A stretch of DNA of 64,000 nt from CAWIJJ01 sp963836405 (GCA_963836405.1 CAWIJL010000017.1:62001-126000), one strand, 5' to 3'. Positions 26,119 to 36,121 are shown, counted from the stretch's first letter. The notes: generated by a model from the letters alone, not told the origin. Made by a program: numbers and translations.

Positions 26119-26703
26119 TCAGTTAATGGTTACAGTGCCGCTGGAGCTTTGGCGAATCTGCGCAAAAGCCGATTGATCGAGCAGAACAGTGACGCCGTTC
26201 TCCACAATCTGTCCGGAAGCCAGTGCCATCCGCGAACGGCCGTTCGACCGGCCATTCACGCGCATGCCGGGCGCGCTCGTGTGAAAAGTGTTCGTGCCCT
26301 GGCTCACTGAATCAGTGGCACTCCACGTGAGAGAAATGGTGGTGAGGACGTTTTGTCCCGACAACTGATCCAGGAGCGCAATGGAGACGCGCAACGACGC
26401 TGTGCTGAGGTCCTGCGCAATCTGGAACTCCGCTGAACTGATGGGCACGGTCCCAAATGCGAACATAACCTGTGTTCCAGTACAAACGTTGAAGCGGCTA
26501 ATGGCCAAGCCGGCTGTACTTTGTTGCTGTGCCGGCTGGGACGGGATTCTTATTGAGCCGGCATTCACGTTGACTTGATAGGTTGTAACGATGCAGCCTT
26601 CAGGCTTTGGGAAATACGCATCCGCACCCTCGTCACGCAGGTGGACAACCTCGGCCGCGTGCAGCATGCTCCCGGCGAGGATCGCAATGGCAAATATACG
26701 CAT
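26119..26703 (-). CDS. Secreted protein of unknown function
   Basis: 194 residues from ATG 26703, eight bases after an AGGAGG site. The signal peptide is MRIFAIAILAGSMLHAAEVV. The mature part is beta-rich with two cysteines (GCIVTTYQ and NVCTGTQV) that could form a disulfide, and Ser/Thr-rich strands up to the end (QSSSGTVTIN). I do not recognise a family. Its upstream region ends at the border of the 1-kb direct repeat at 26780. Confidence 0.65.
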   Translation of the reverse strand: MRIFAIAILAGSMLHAAEVVHLRDEGADAYFPKPEGCIVTTYQVNVNAGSIRIPSQPAQQQSTAGLAISRFNVCTGTQVMFAFGTVPISSAEFQIAQDLSTASLRVSIALLDQLSGQNVLTTISLTWSATDSVSQGTNTFHTSAPGMRVNGRSNGRSRMALASGQIVENGVTVLLDQSAFAQIRQSSSGTVTIN

Positions 26704-26779
26704 GAGTGAAACCTCCTATGTGGGATAGCACGGAATTCACCGAGAACGTCTCAAACTTTCGAGCATGAACTGTGTCACC

Positions 26780-27827
26780 GATTCAGCGTGCCTGTTGCCT
26801 CCCGGGATGAACTCGGGGAGTGCGACCCATTACATAAGCCGCGCATACGGCGCGACTCTCCTCTATTGAGACTAACGCCGCCCGCTCGGAGTCCGGATCG
26901 ACCGCTCACGGAAGCCGCCCTCGCGTTCCCCCCCGATTGAAAGCGTCAGGTTGCATAGTTCCGGGTCGGCAGGAAGTCCGGGCGGCGTGCGGACGACCAC
27001 CCGTCCACGCCCTACGGGTCAGCCGATGAGAGGAAAAAACCGAGATGCGGCAGACATCGAAAGCGAGAGTCTGCACGAAAGCTCGTCAACGCCGCAGCCG
27101 GCTTCAAACCACGCCGTCCGTCTCGATTACACTGAAAGGTCTCGGTGACGGCGTTCGAAAGGCCCGTCTCGATACCCGAAAGGCCAACATCATCTGGGCG
27201 ACGAATATGATTACAACGCCGAACCGCATCGTGCTGGTCCACTCGACTCTGAACCTCCGGGGCGAACGCCTGGAGCACATTCGTCAATCTTCAATGGTGT
27301 AAGGAAACCGCCACATGCCACAATCCTACTTCGCCACCATCCCGCCGGTAAAGTTCGAGGGAGTTCACTCCGAGAATCCGCTCGCGTATCGCTATTACGA
27401 CAAGAACCGCGTCGTTCTCGGCAAGACAATGGAAGACCACCTTCGCATGGCGGTCTGCTATTGGCACACCTTCTGCGCAGAAGGCGTCGATATGTTCGGG
27501 CCCGGGACATTCCGGCGTCCCTGGAACCTCGGGCCCATGGATCAGGCTCATGCGGAATTGAAGCTGAACGAGGCTTTCGAGTTCTTCACGCGCCTGGGCC
27601 TGCCCTACTTCTGCTTCCACGATACGGATGTGATGGCGGAGGCGCGCACCATCCGCGAACACGTCGAGAACCTGGCGCGGATCGGCGACCGCATCGAGGA
27701 GCGGATGGCGGCGACCGGCGTCAAGCTGTTGTGGGGCACCGCAAAATCTCTTCAGCCATCCCCGCTACATGGCGGGTGCGGCCTCCAACCCGGACCCGGA
27801 TGTGTTCCGCTTCGCCGCCACGCAGGT
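26780..27827 (+). repeat. Long direct repeat, left copy (A)
   Basis: 1048 bp matching 36593-37638 with 8 substitutions and 2 one-base insertions (one in AAA near 27111, one in the A-run at 27743-27746). It begins in non-coding DNA and ends inside xylA codon about 171. The left flank is ordinary chromosome; the right flank is the accessory segment. Confidence 0.95.
27315..27827 (+). pseudogene. Truncated, frameshifted xylose isomerase copy
   Basis: Identical in amino acids to the first 143 residues of intact xylA at 37127, then frameshifted by one extra A in the run at 27743-27746 (GCAAAATCT instead of GCAAATCT), and finally cut off where the direct repeat ends. The lesions remove the metal-binding half. 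All four base changes before the frameshift are synonymous, so this sequence diverged while still coding for a working enzyme. Confidence 0.93.
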
Positions 27828-27877
27828 TGTAAGCGGAGATCCAGCCGTAGGGCTCACCGGAGGCCTATACGCCAACC

Positions 27878-29950
27878 TCAGCGCTGTTTGGCCGGTGAAG
27901 CAGAGGTTGCGAAATGAAAGATGTTGCCGGTACCGGCAACCAGAGTTGTTTTCGGGAATTTCGAGAAGAGTTGGACAAAAATGAGTTGACCATCTAGATA
28001 CCGGCCCAGATCTACTCTTCGAGAGGTAGCGCCACCAGTGAAGCCGGAGACGATGTTGCCTGTAGCAGGCGCGGTTCCGACATCGATCCAATAGTCTTGT
28101 GCCCCAGGGACGGCTTTCCACCTGAACGTCACGGGCGAACCGGTCAACACCGTGCCCGCCGCTGGAGCGATCAAGTCTGGATTTAGGAGTGGTAGCGTCG
28201 TCTCAAATTGAAAATGGCTGCCCGTACCGGCAACCAGATCGATGCCCGATGTCTTCGAGTAGAGCTGAACGAAGATAGGTGATCCCTTCATATACTGGCG
28301 CAGATCTACAGTCCACGACGTGAGGCCGCCAGTAGACCTGGAAATGATATTACCCGTTGAGGGTGCGGTGCCCACGTCGATCCAGTAATCCTGCGCATTC
28401 GGGACGGCGGTCCACTGGAAGGTTACCGAAGGAAACGACAGGACGCTGCCGGGCTGGGGAGATATCAACCGGGGGTGAGGGACGGGGTGGGGGGCCGCCG
28501 CAGGTCCGGCTACGTGGCCTTGAAGGAGGCGTTCCAACGGCCGGAAAACACGTGCGATGGCGCCGTATGTTTCCGGATGCGCGGTCTTGAGGCTGTCGTA
28601 ATAACCCGTCACGCTGATCGCCGCGTTCAATACGGCGCCTGGCGCGATCAATATCACGAAAGCGACCGTTGTCAGCCTGCGTATCCAGTCGATGCGACTC
28701 GCGCTGATTGACCAGAACCACAGTAGGAGCGCGGCTATCAGAAACCAGCTAGCGAAATCCACTTCATATCGCATCGTTGCCGCGAAAATAGAATACGTAG
28801 CCAACAGCGCGCAGGCCGTGGTAAGAACTGAACCCACCACCAAGCATAGTCCCCGGTTCCAGCGCCAGAGTGCTCCGGCCGCCGGTAAGATGAGTACGAG
28901 GATCGCCGTCAAGGGACTGACAAACAGCAGGCCGGCAACTGGTTCGAGGAAATAGCCCGGCGGCGGCGGCCGGTAAGCCTCCGGCGCGAGTCGGAGGAAC
29001 GGAAAGATCGAGGTTAGTTTAGGCGGGACAAGAAGGTAGTAATACAATCCGACTGGCAGTCTCTCGAGACTGAAGAATTTATATCCTTTGAGGCTGAAAC
29101 CCTGGAGGATATAGGAGGTCCCGACCTCGGTCCACGAGCCAAAGCGCTCATAATTGTAAACGCCCAGCAGGAATAGGCAGATCGCCAGTGGCCCGAATAG
29201 TGCTGCTGCTGCGCGTGGTAGAAGGGCTTTGCGTTGCTCACGATAAAGATAGAACGCTAAGGCAATCGGGACTAATCCGACAACGGCCAGCGTGATTCGC
29301 GCTCCTGCCGCGAGACCGAGCAGCAGACTTCCCAGAGCCAGGCGGCGTATGTTTGGCACTTTCTGAAGACCCCCGCTCCCGAAACAATAAACGCTGGCAA
29401 ATACAAGAGCGTACCCGGCCGATATCGCCACCTCGTAATGCAGCGGACGCCGTAGCAGAAAGGGGGCCGCGTTACCGAATCCGAGCGCCAGAATCGTAAC
29501 CGTGAGTAGCCAGCGTGGCAGTTCGGGATAATACAGATGGCATAAGTAATAGAGGAACAACAATGAAAAAAATAACCCGGCTGAGCAGAATAGGGCGACG
29601 GCTACCGGTTCCGGAAAATCTAATCCGGTGAGCACGCGAAAAGGGGCAAATAAGATCAGCGCCGGAGTCGGACCGTAATACAAATAGTATTTCCCGCGAA
29701 AGAGACTCGCATCGTGCAAACGGTAAGCCGCGTTCTGCTGCGGATCGTATGGGTCTTTAAGCGCTAACAATTCCGGCGCGGGTTCTATAACAAGACTCAG
29801 CCGTCCAGCGAGAAACGACCGGGCTAGAATGTCATAGTATCCGGGTAGCTTCTTGGCCGGCCAATTCGGCGCTCCGGAGGTCGTTGCCGTCCAAAGATAG
29901 AACACGGCCACAAATCCGAAGACAGCAGCGCCGATTCCAGGCTTGGGCAT
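27878..29950 (-). CDS. GT-C-type membrane glycosyltransferase with two C-terminal sandwich repeats
   Basis: 690 residues from ATG 29950. About a dozen membrane helices fill residues 1-480, with large loops rich in aromatic residues, as in PMT/ArnT-type polyprenyl-phosphate-sugar transferases; a loop after helix 1 holds acidic residues (KLPGYYDILARSFLAG, LALKDPYDP). The C-terminus has two tandem units of about 90 residues (about 500-590 and 592-682), each with AVPNAQDYWIDVGTAPSTGN or a close copy, predicted as Ig/Fn3-like and periplasmic. The nearby DPM1-like fusion gene would supply the lipid-linked sugar. Sugar and acceptor unknown. Confidence 0.72.
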   Translation of the reverse strand: MPKPGIGAAVFGFVAVFYLWTATTSGAPNWPAKKLPGYYDILARSFLAGRLSLVIEPAPELLALKDPYDPQQNAAYRLHDASLFRGKYYLYYGPTPALILFAPFRVLTGLDFPEPVAVALFCSAGLFFSLLFLYYLCHLYYPELPRWLLTVTILALGFGNAAPFLLRRPLHYEVAISAGYALVFASVYCFGSGGLQKVPNIRRLALGSLLLGLAAGARITLAVVGLVPIALAFYLYREQRKALLPRAAAALFGPLAICLFLLGVYNYERFGSWTEVGTSYILQGFSLKGYKFFSLERLPVGLYYYLLVPPKLTSIFPFLRLAPEAYRPPPPGYFLEPVAGLLFVSPLTAILVLILPAAGALWRWNRGLCLVVGSVLTTACALLATYSIFAATMRYEVDFASWFLIAALLLWFWSISASRIDWIRRLTTVAFVILIAPGAVLNAAISVTGYYDSLKTAHPETYGAIARVFRPLERLLQGHVAGPAAAPHPVPHPRLISPQPGSVLSFPSVTFQWTAVPNAQDYWIDVGTAPSTGNIISRSTGGLTSWTVDLRQYMKGSPIFVQLYSKTSGIDLVAGTGSHFQFETTLPLLNPDLIAPAAGTVLTGSPVTFRWKAVPGAQDYWIDVGTAPATGNIVSGFTGGATSRRVDLGRYLDGQLIFVQLFSKFPKTTLVAGTGNIFHFATSASPAKQR

Positions 29951-29972
29951 ACCAAAAAGAATAACTCATCGC

Positions 29973-30790
29973 ATGAAATTCAGGGATTGTGGTCTTCTCG
30001 CGCAAGATGAGCCTGGAGGCGCGTCCGTCATGCTGGGGTCGATCGTCCGCTTGCAGGCGAAGGAAACATTAAACCTGAAGGAGATTCAGGCATTTGAGTG
30101 CCGATGCAGTCCGGTTTGGGGGCCGCAATCGAGAGGAGCTTTACGACGGGTGAGCCAGACCTTACGGCAGGGCCGCTATGAGCAGTTGAAACGGCGCGGC
30201 GGGATTTAGAGAAGATGGCGGGACTGAGCCGTGCGCAGCCAACGCGCCTGCGCACGATCTACCAGGAGGGCGAGGGGGTCAAGCCGAAGCCGTACCGGCG
30301 GTGCCGGTTCACCCAACGATATGCCCCCGAGGACATCGCCATTAGCAGCGGTGGACACGGGACGTCGAGCGCGTCGGCGACGAAAAAGATTCTCCAGCGG
30401 GCCTACTTCGATTTCCGGCAAGCGCCATATGAGCGCATGGCGAAGCTGTCGGGGGGCCCAGTTGTGCCGGCAGCGGCGGGTAGCGTATCGGCCGACACGG
30501 TCCCACGCCGGTGGTGATCGGCGAACGTCGTAAGCCTGAGCCAAACGGCCGGCCCGGGTATCTGCGGGTAGACACGGTGCATCAGGGCGATCTGGACGGC
30601 GTCAAAGGCGGGTGCCACATCAACGCCGTGGATGAGGTTGCGCAATGGCAGGTGCGAACAACCGTCTGGCGGAAGAGAAGAACGGATCGGTGGTGACGGG
30701 ACTCTACCCGGTGGTATGCCACCCATGGAAGATCCTGCGGCATGTGCCCGGCTCGGCGGGGCATCTGCGGCCGGGCCTGACCGTGGCTTA
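29973..30790 (+). pseudogene. Decayed transposase (integrase-core family)
   Basis: Pieces in several frames line up as one protein: MKFRDCGLLAQDEPGG, VRLQAKETLNLKEIQAFE and RRVSQTLRQGRYEQLKRRG, then KMAGLSRAQPTRL, GVKPKPYRRCRFTQRYAPED, ATKKILQRAYFDFRQAPYER, then VIGERRKPEPNGRPGYLRVD, TVHQGDLDGVKGGCHINAVD and EVAQWQV. The final block holds the first catalytic Asp region of a DDE integrase core (RVDTVHQGD). I count at least three frameshifts and several stops, and the C-terminal half is missing. Order and motifs match transposases common in Acidobacteria. Confidence 0.8.
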
Positions 30791-30874
30791 GTTGGAACAG
30801 CAGGCGCGGCGTAGGAGCGATACGGTCTCCTCTTCACATTCAAAAGAAGGGAGCCGTGAGAATCGAATCTGCGG

Positions 30875-30903
30875 TTGTATTCTTGCCGGAAAAGGGATAC
30901 ACT
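30875..30903 (+). promoter_or_regulatory. Candidate sigma-70 promoter for the GT2-methyltransferase gene
   Basis: TTGTAT at 30875-30880 and TACACT at 30898-30903 with a 17-bp spacer; the leader would be about 75-80 bases to ATG 30988. It lies downstream of the dead transposase. Confidence 0.4.
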
Positions 30904-30987
30904 GAGATTCTTCCGGCCAGCCATATGGGTGTATGTGTGTTCCGTCAGAATTCCCGGCAGATCGCCGCAGAGGTTGTCTGAATTTCG

Positions 30988-32547
30988 ATGATCCTTCCAC
31001 AGTCGGGAGGCGGGATCGATCAACCGGCACCGCTGAAGTACGAACCGGCGCCGCCCTTTCGCCTTAGTGCGCTGCAGGATGACACTGCCCTTGCGAACGC
31101 GCGGGGGAAGCGAATCGGAGTCCTGATCGTCACGTACAATGCGATTTCTACAATTCTTTCCGTCTTAAAACGAATTTCACCCAACGTGTGGCAGAACGTG
31201 GAGGAAGTGGTTGTCCTGGATGATGCCAGCCAAGACCCGACCTTCGAACTCGCAGTCGGCATCCAGACCATTATGGGTGTCCCTAAGCTGAAGCCGCTAA
31301 GAAATCCTAACAATCTTGGTTACGGAGGAAATCAAAAGGCCGGTTACCGGTATTTCATCGAGGCTGGGTTCGACATCGTGGTTCTCCTGCATGGCGATGG
31401 GCAATATGCACCTGAGATGCTGGCCCACCTGTATCACCCGATCGTGAATGGCGAAGCTGACGCCGTCCTGGGATCCCGGATGATGAAGGAATTCGGCGGC
31501 CCACTGCAGGGCGGCATGCCGCTATACAAATATGCCGGCAACCGGATTCTGACGAAGTTTGAAAATGCGGCACTCGGAATGAACTTGACCGAGTTTCACA
31601 GCGGTTACCGTGCATACAACCTGCATGCCCTGAAAAAGATCGAAATGGCGAAGATGACGAATGATTTCCATTTCGATACAGAGATCATTGTCAAATTACA
31701 GCATCAGGGATTCCGCATCAAGGAAGTGCCCATCCCAACGTACTATGGCGGCGAGATCTGCTATGTCAACGGAATGCGCTACGCCGGTAATGTCGTACGT
31801 TCCGTCTTCCGTTACGTCCTGACGAAGCGCTCAGTTGCGAAATATCCGGAATTTGAAGAATATTACGTTCATTACCCGGTCAAGCAGAGCACTCATTCGA
31901 GTCATCATTTCGCCCGTCTCGCGGTGGGGACCGGGGAGGATATCCTCGACTTGGGCTGCGGCCGCGGTGTGCTGGCTGAAGAGTTCGTACGAAGGGGCAA
32001 TCGCGTCGTCGGTGTAGACATTCTTCCACCCGACAAGGTATCCACGGCACTGCAGCGCTACTTACAGGAAAGTTTCTTTCTGAACGGTTTGGCTAATGTG
32101 AAGAACCTTCTCGGTGAGGCAAGGTTCGACAAAGTGTTATTGCTGGACGTGATCGAGCACGTGCCCGACTCGGAGGGAATGCTGCGCGAGTGCCTGGATC
32201 TCCTCAGGCCGGGCGGGCAGTTGATCGTCTCCGTCCCGAACATTGCGAATATAACGGTTCGCATGATGCTTCTCTTTGGCAGATTTGACTATATGCCAAG
32301 AGGCATCATGGACCGCACTCATCTGCGGTTTTTCACGCGCAAAACTATCCGGAGAGTCGTCGAACAGGCAGGCTACTCGATCATTCGCCACCAGATGACC
32401 GTCATCCCGCTGGAGATAATAACCGGTCTGGCACAACAGAACATCCTGATGCGTTCTATGCACGGATTTTTGATCGTCCTGACGCGGTTCTTTCCCGGGC
32501 TGTTCGGGTATCAAAGCTTCATCGTGGCCGAGCCGCGGCGAGGCTAA
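30988..32547 (+). CDS. GT2 glycosyltransferase fused to a SAM methyltransferase
   Basis: 519 residues from ATG 30988. Residues about 42-265 are a DPM1-like GT2 domain: VLIVTYNAISTILSVLKRI, VVVLDDASQDPTF, LGYGGNQKAGYRYFIEAGFD and LLHGDGQYAPEM, with EFHSGYRAYN and DFHFDTEIIVKL. Residues about 300-480 are a class I methyltransferase: ILDLGCGRGVLAEEF, VVGVDILPP, LLLDVIEHVPD and LRPGGQLIVSVPNIANI. It probably makes a polyprenyl-phosphate sugar and methylates a related glycan or lipid; the target is not known. Its companion is likely the GT-C membrane enzyme at 27878-29950. Confidence 0.87.
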   Translation: MILPQSGGGIDQPAPLKYEPAPPFRLSALQDDTALANARGKRIGVLIVTYNAISTILSVLKRISPNVWQNVEEVVVLDDASQDPTFELAVGIQTIMGVPKLKPLRNPNNLGYGGNQKAGYRYFIEAGFDIVVLLHGDGQYAPEMLAHLYHPIVNGEADAVLGSRMMKEFGGPLQGGMPLYKYAGNRILTKFENAALGMNLTEFHSGYRAYNLHALKKIEMAKMTNDFHFDTEIIVKLQHQGFRIKEVPIPTYYGGEICYVNGMRYAGNVVRSVFRYVLTKRSVAKYPEFEEYYVHYPVKQSTHSSHHFARLAVGTGEDILDLGCGRGVLAEEFVRRGNRVVGVDILPPDKVSTALQRYLQESFFLNGLANVKNLLGEARFDKVLLLDVIEHVPDSEGMLRECLDLLRPGGQLIVSVPNIANITVRMMLLFGRFDYMPRGIMDRTHLRFFTRKTIRRVVEQAGYSIIRHQMTVIPLEIITGLAQQNILMRSMHGFLIVLTRFFPGLFGYQSFIVAEPRRG

Positions 32548-32584
32548 GACGCCTAACAACCCGGGCCGGCCCTATAATCGCCGA

Positions 32585-35500
32585 TCACTGCGAAAAGTAT
32601 CCGTTCGTATCGATAACAACATGGCTGGTGTTGGTCACGTACACGCTGATTGCTCCGCCGGTTCCGGTCGGAATGAGAGCGCCATTCGCAAGCGCGATCC
32701 CTTTGGTGTCGTTGAGCGTGGAGACGTACGGCTGCGTTTGGCCGGCCGGCCAAGTCGTCACATAAGCGAGGTAACCCGTCGGCACAGCAGTTACATTCAG
32801 CGAGTATGCTGATGCACTGGAAGGCAATCCGCAGTTGGAACTCGCAGGAGTGAAGCTTCTGGATTGGTTTGCGCCAATAATCGGCCCCCCAAGCGGACCA
32901 TTGGCATTGCGCGTGTCGACGAGCCGGCAGGCGTTGACAGGGTAGAAGTTCAAGCCTCCTGGAGCGGGCGGTGCAAAGTAGCCATTGATATCTACAACCA
33001 GATCGGTCGCACCCGCTCCGTAAAAGCTCACCGAGCCGTTGCTGCCCGCCGGAACAATCGCCGCATTGGCAAGAATCGTCCCGTCGGCCGAATTTATCGT
33101 TGAGGCGTTCGGCTGTGATTGGCCTGTGGGCCAAGCGGTCAAGTACCATAAGGGCCCGTTTGGCACAGCCGTGACGTTCAGAGCGTAAGCCCTGGCAGTA
33201 GCCGGTACTCCGCAACCACTCGATAGGATCGGGAATGAGCGGCTGTTCCATGACAAAGATGGTCCGCCGAACGTGCCGTTTGCCTGGCGCGTGTCCAGCA
33301 CCCGGCACGGCGCCAGAGAAAAGTACTGAAGCGTTCCAGTCGCGGGCGCGGTGAAGTAGCCATTAATATCCGCCACCAAATCGACGTCATTCGTGGCAAA
33401 TGTATTAACGGATCCGTCCGTTCCCGCAGCGACAATGGCCCCATTGGCTAATACCGACCCATCAATTGAATTGAGAGTCGAAACGAAAGGTTGTGCCTGG
33501 CCGGTTGGCCATATAGTCAAGTAGCCGAGGTAACCCGCTCTTGGCACGGCTGTCACGTTGAGCGAGTATGCAGTCGCAGAGGACGGAACTCCGCAAGAAC
33601 TCGAGTGGATGGGAATCGTCCGGATGGTGTTCGCCGTAATGAACGGTCCACCCAGCGGCCCGTCCGGGCTTCTTGTGTCCATCGCGCGACAGGGCGCGAC
33701 CGGGACAAACTGAAGCCCCGCGCCGGTCGTTCCGCTGAAATTAGCGGCCTCGGCAATGGGGCCATTCATCGTTATCGTTGTCGGGTTCGCAATCCCGGAG
33801 ATACTCCCGGTGCCGCTTCCTGTCCAACCTGTAAAAGAAAAGCCGGCATTCGGCGTGGCCGATATCTGGACACCCTGCCCGGCATTGTACCACCCGCTCG
33901 ACGGAGTCGTAGTTCCGCCCGCCGCCGCGTTGATGGTTAGGAAATAGCGTGTGGCGAATGTCGCGGTATACGATCCACTGCCACTGGCGGGAGCGATTAC
34001 TGTGTGTGAATTTGCTCCCGCATCGCTCCAGTTAGACCAAACATACTGGATACCGTTCGCCCCGGACTGGGTGGCGGTCGTGGCGATCGTATGTGAGCTG
34101 CCGCATGGAACTCCGATGGTCTGCGGCGCCGTATACGATGTGCCATCCAACTGAACGGCTCGTCCGGCGGGATTCGATGCGAGCGATATACTGCACGACG
34201 GAAGTACTCCCTCATACCCCACCGTAACGCTCAAGCCATCGGATGTCGCGCTATTCACGGTCAGCGACAACTCCGAGTAGGGATCCTTCCAGAGGGTGCC
34301 CGGCTGCAACGCCGGCTGGGTAAAGTTACCCGGCGCCAGAAGATTGAATGCCAGAAGACTCGTGTAGCCTTGGTATCGCGGATCGTCGTAGTGAATCAGT
34401 GCGCCATTGTATGGCTGTGTTCCGTACGGCTGGAAACTCGTGTCGTAACCGATGGGCTGCCGGTATTCGATCCACAGCCAATTCGTCCCCGTCAGCCCGC
34501 GGCGGATATGCAGAGCCTGGAGGCCGCTGGTCTTCGATTCATAAGGTTCAAGGACGAATGTTCCGGGAGAACTGACTTCCTGCACATTGCCCGGCCCGAA
34601 CCATCCCAGCATCGACTTGTGCGCTGCTGCATAGTGGCCGTTGTAGTAGCCGGCATAATAAAGACCGATTCCCATATCGGAAAACCGGTCGCCGTACTCG
34701 TCGTGAACCCCGGTTGCCGTCAGGGCGCCGAGCGGCTGCGTGCCAAAACCGAGGGTGCTGGCGTGCCAGAGTCCGAGGCCGTGGCCGCCTTCATGCGCGA
34801 TCAACTGCACACCCGCATCATTGGCGCCGAAACCATCTGCTGAGAGCCAGGAGATCGGTCCCTGGATGTAGCCCTTCGACGGCGATGAGAACCCGGTACA
34901 GCCCACAGTGGACAGGCCCAAATGGCAACTGCCTCCCACCCGGGGCATCAACACAAAAACGTGATTGTAAACGCTGAAATCGACATCGCGATCGGCTGCC
35001 GCGATGGCCGCATCCGAGATTGCGAACATATTATCGCAGCTCAGGTTGGAAGCCACCGTGTACGGGCCCACAACCACACCGCTCGCCGAAGTCTTTCCGT
35101 AAGACGCTTCGCGCCAGAACCCGTCCACTGAACGGCCGCTTGTGCCAAACACCATGGGGCTGATGTAGGAAGGAGTGATGTACTCGGGCAGAACTGCGGT
35201 CGACCCGAAATTGACCAGCACGACTGCTACTTTTTGATCGCCAGTCGGAGCGCAGGACGATGCGGCGGCAGTGGGCGTAATGGCCGCTGTTTCCGCGCCG
35301 ATGACACGGCCAAGCCGTATCCCATGCACCTTCAGCCTGTCGCCGCATTTCAGCCGCGGCGCGCCTTTGGCAAAAAAGACCGGGATTTTTTGGCTGTCGA
35401 TTGCGAGTAATATCATCGCCTGGCTGGCCCCGGAATCGAAATCATCCGCGATCAGGACCTCCGCCGGCCCTTCCCAGTCCCCGGTGATTTCGATCTCGTC

Positions 35501-35791
35501 GCTGCGCTCCGGAATACGGGCGCGAAGTTGCGCCTGAACCTCTTGAGGAAGGGCCAGTGAGATCGCACGAGCCGCATCGCGCTTCAACAGATCCGAAAGC
35601 ATCACAGCACGCCGGCTGATCAGAGGACCAATCGGTTCAGCACGACCGTCGCGCTGTTGGATTAATCGGCGATTGATGGACTGGAGTACTTCAGTCTCTT
35701 GTCCCCACGCGGGAATGCTAACGAAGGATAGCAGCGCGGCTAATGCAGATACGAGCCTCAAAATACGCTTCACAACCGCGGATTTTAACAC
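32585..35791 (-). CDS. Large secreted zinc metalloprotease with three C-terminal repeats
   Basis: 1068 residues from GTG 35791, or 1062 from GTG 35773, which starts right at the signal peptide KRILRLVSALAALLSF; neither has a good ribosome site. The catalytic motif HEGGHGLGLWH at about residue 333 is the extended metzincin zinc site HExxHxxGxxH, in the setting seen in gametolysin-like (M11) enzymes. Two bacterial Ig-like/InlB-type segments follow (about 535-695). Three tandem repeats of about 125 residues end the chain, each with CR-x-x-DTR, GPLGGP or a variant, SLNVTAVP, WPTGQ and DINGYF. It is probably a secreted or surface-attached protease. Confidence 0.85.
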   Translation of the reverse strand: MLKSAVVKRILRLVSALAALLSFVSIPAWGQETEVLQSINRRLIQQRDGRAEPIGPLISRRAVMLSDLLKRDAARAISLALPQEVQAQLRARIPERSDEIEITGDWEGPAEVLIADDFDSGASQAMILLAIDSQKIPVFFAKGAPRLKCGDRLKVHGIRLGRVIGAETAAITPTAAASSCAPTGDQKVAVVLVNFGSTAVLPEYITPSYISPMVFGTSGRSVDGFWREASYGKTSASGVVVGPYTVASNLSCDNMFAISDAAIAAADRDVDFSVYNHVFVLMPRVGGSCHLGLSTVGCTGFSSPSKGYIQGPISWLSADGFGANDAGVQLIAHEGGHGLGLWHASTLGFGTQPLGALTATGVHDEYGDRFSDMGIGLYYAGYYNGHYAAAHKSMLGWFGPGNVQEVSSPGTFVLEPYESKTSGLQALHIRRGLTGTNWLWIEYRQPIGYDTSFQPYGTQPYNGALIHYDDPRYQGYTSLLAFNLLAPGNFTQPALQPGTLWKDPYSELSLTVNSATSDGLSVTVGYEGVLPSCSISLASNPAGRAVQLDGTSYTAPQTIGVPCGSSHTIATTATQSGANGIQYVWSNWSDAGANSHTVIAPASGSGSYTATFATRYFLTINAAAGGTTTPSSGWYNAGQGVQISATPNAGFSFTGWTGSGTGSISGIANPTTITMNGPIAEAANFSGTTGAGLQFVPVAPCRAMDTRSPDGPLGGPFITANTIRTIPIHSSSCGVPSSATAYSLNVTAVPRAGYLGYLTIWPTGQAQPFVSTLNSIDGSVLANGAIVAAGTDGSVNTFATNDVDLVADINGYFTAPATGTLQYFSLAPCRVLDTRQANGTFGGPSLSWNSRSFPILSSGCGVPATARAYALNVTAVPNGPLWYLTAWPTGQSQPNASTINSADGTILANAAIVPAGSNGSVSFYGAGATDLVVDINGYFAPPAPGGLNFYPVNACRLVDTRNANGPLGGPIIGANQSRSFTPASSNCGLPSSASAYSLNVTAVPTGYLAYVTTWPAGQTQPYVSTLNDTKGIALANGALIPTGTGGAISVYVTNTSHVVIDTNGYFSQ

Positions 35792-35881
35792 CCCTGCTCT
35801 GTTAACGGATAAAGAACGGCTGCTAATTCTTCTCGTATTTTACCTGATTCAAATCGGCGGATATCGGGGTACGTCAGACGT

Positions 35882-36121
35882 TTAATTCCCATTCCACTGT
35901 CTGCGTCTATTTCTGTAAGGCCGGCATCCGTTGCGCAGGTGAGCGAGAGTCACCAATCCCTGCCGGTACGCCGTCACCAGCCGTTCACTGCTCTTCTCCA
36001 CTCGGCCTGTTCGCGACGCAATTCCTGCTTGCGTTTGCGCAGCCGCCTTCCGGCACCGGTCGAGCCCCCTGTTCTCCTCGACTCCCGGCCACTTCTTTGT
36101 AAATTGGCGAAAGGTCCCCAT
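35882..36121 (-). pseudogene. Serine-recombinase C-terminal remnant
   Basis: A 79-codon frame contains RVEKSSERLVTAYRQGLVTL followed by AHLRNG, the coiled-coil segment typical of the C-terminus of large serine recombinases and related IS proteins. A neighbouring frame reads LRKRKQELRREQAEWRRAVN, which would precede it in an intact gene, so a frameshift separates them. No catalytic N-terminal domain is present nearby. It is a remnant only. Confidence 0.5.

Noticed and set aside
27045..27302. Open frame upstream of the truncated xylA copy and its counterpart in copy B
   Set aside because: Three of the four substitutions between the copies would change residues and an indel alters the upstream frame, so it does not behave like coding sequence.
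27315..27917. A 200-codon xylose isomerase-like protein as a functional short gene
   Set aside because: After residue 143 the frame shifts and the rest is unrelated; metal-binding residues are missing.
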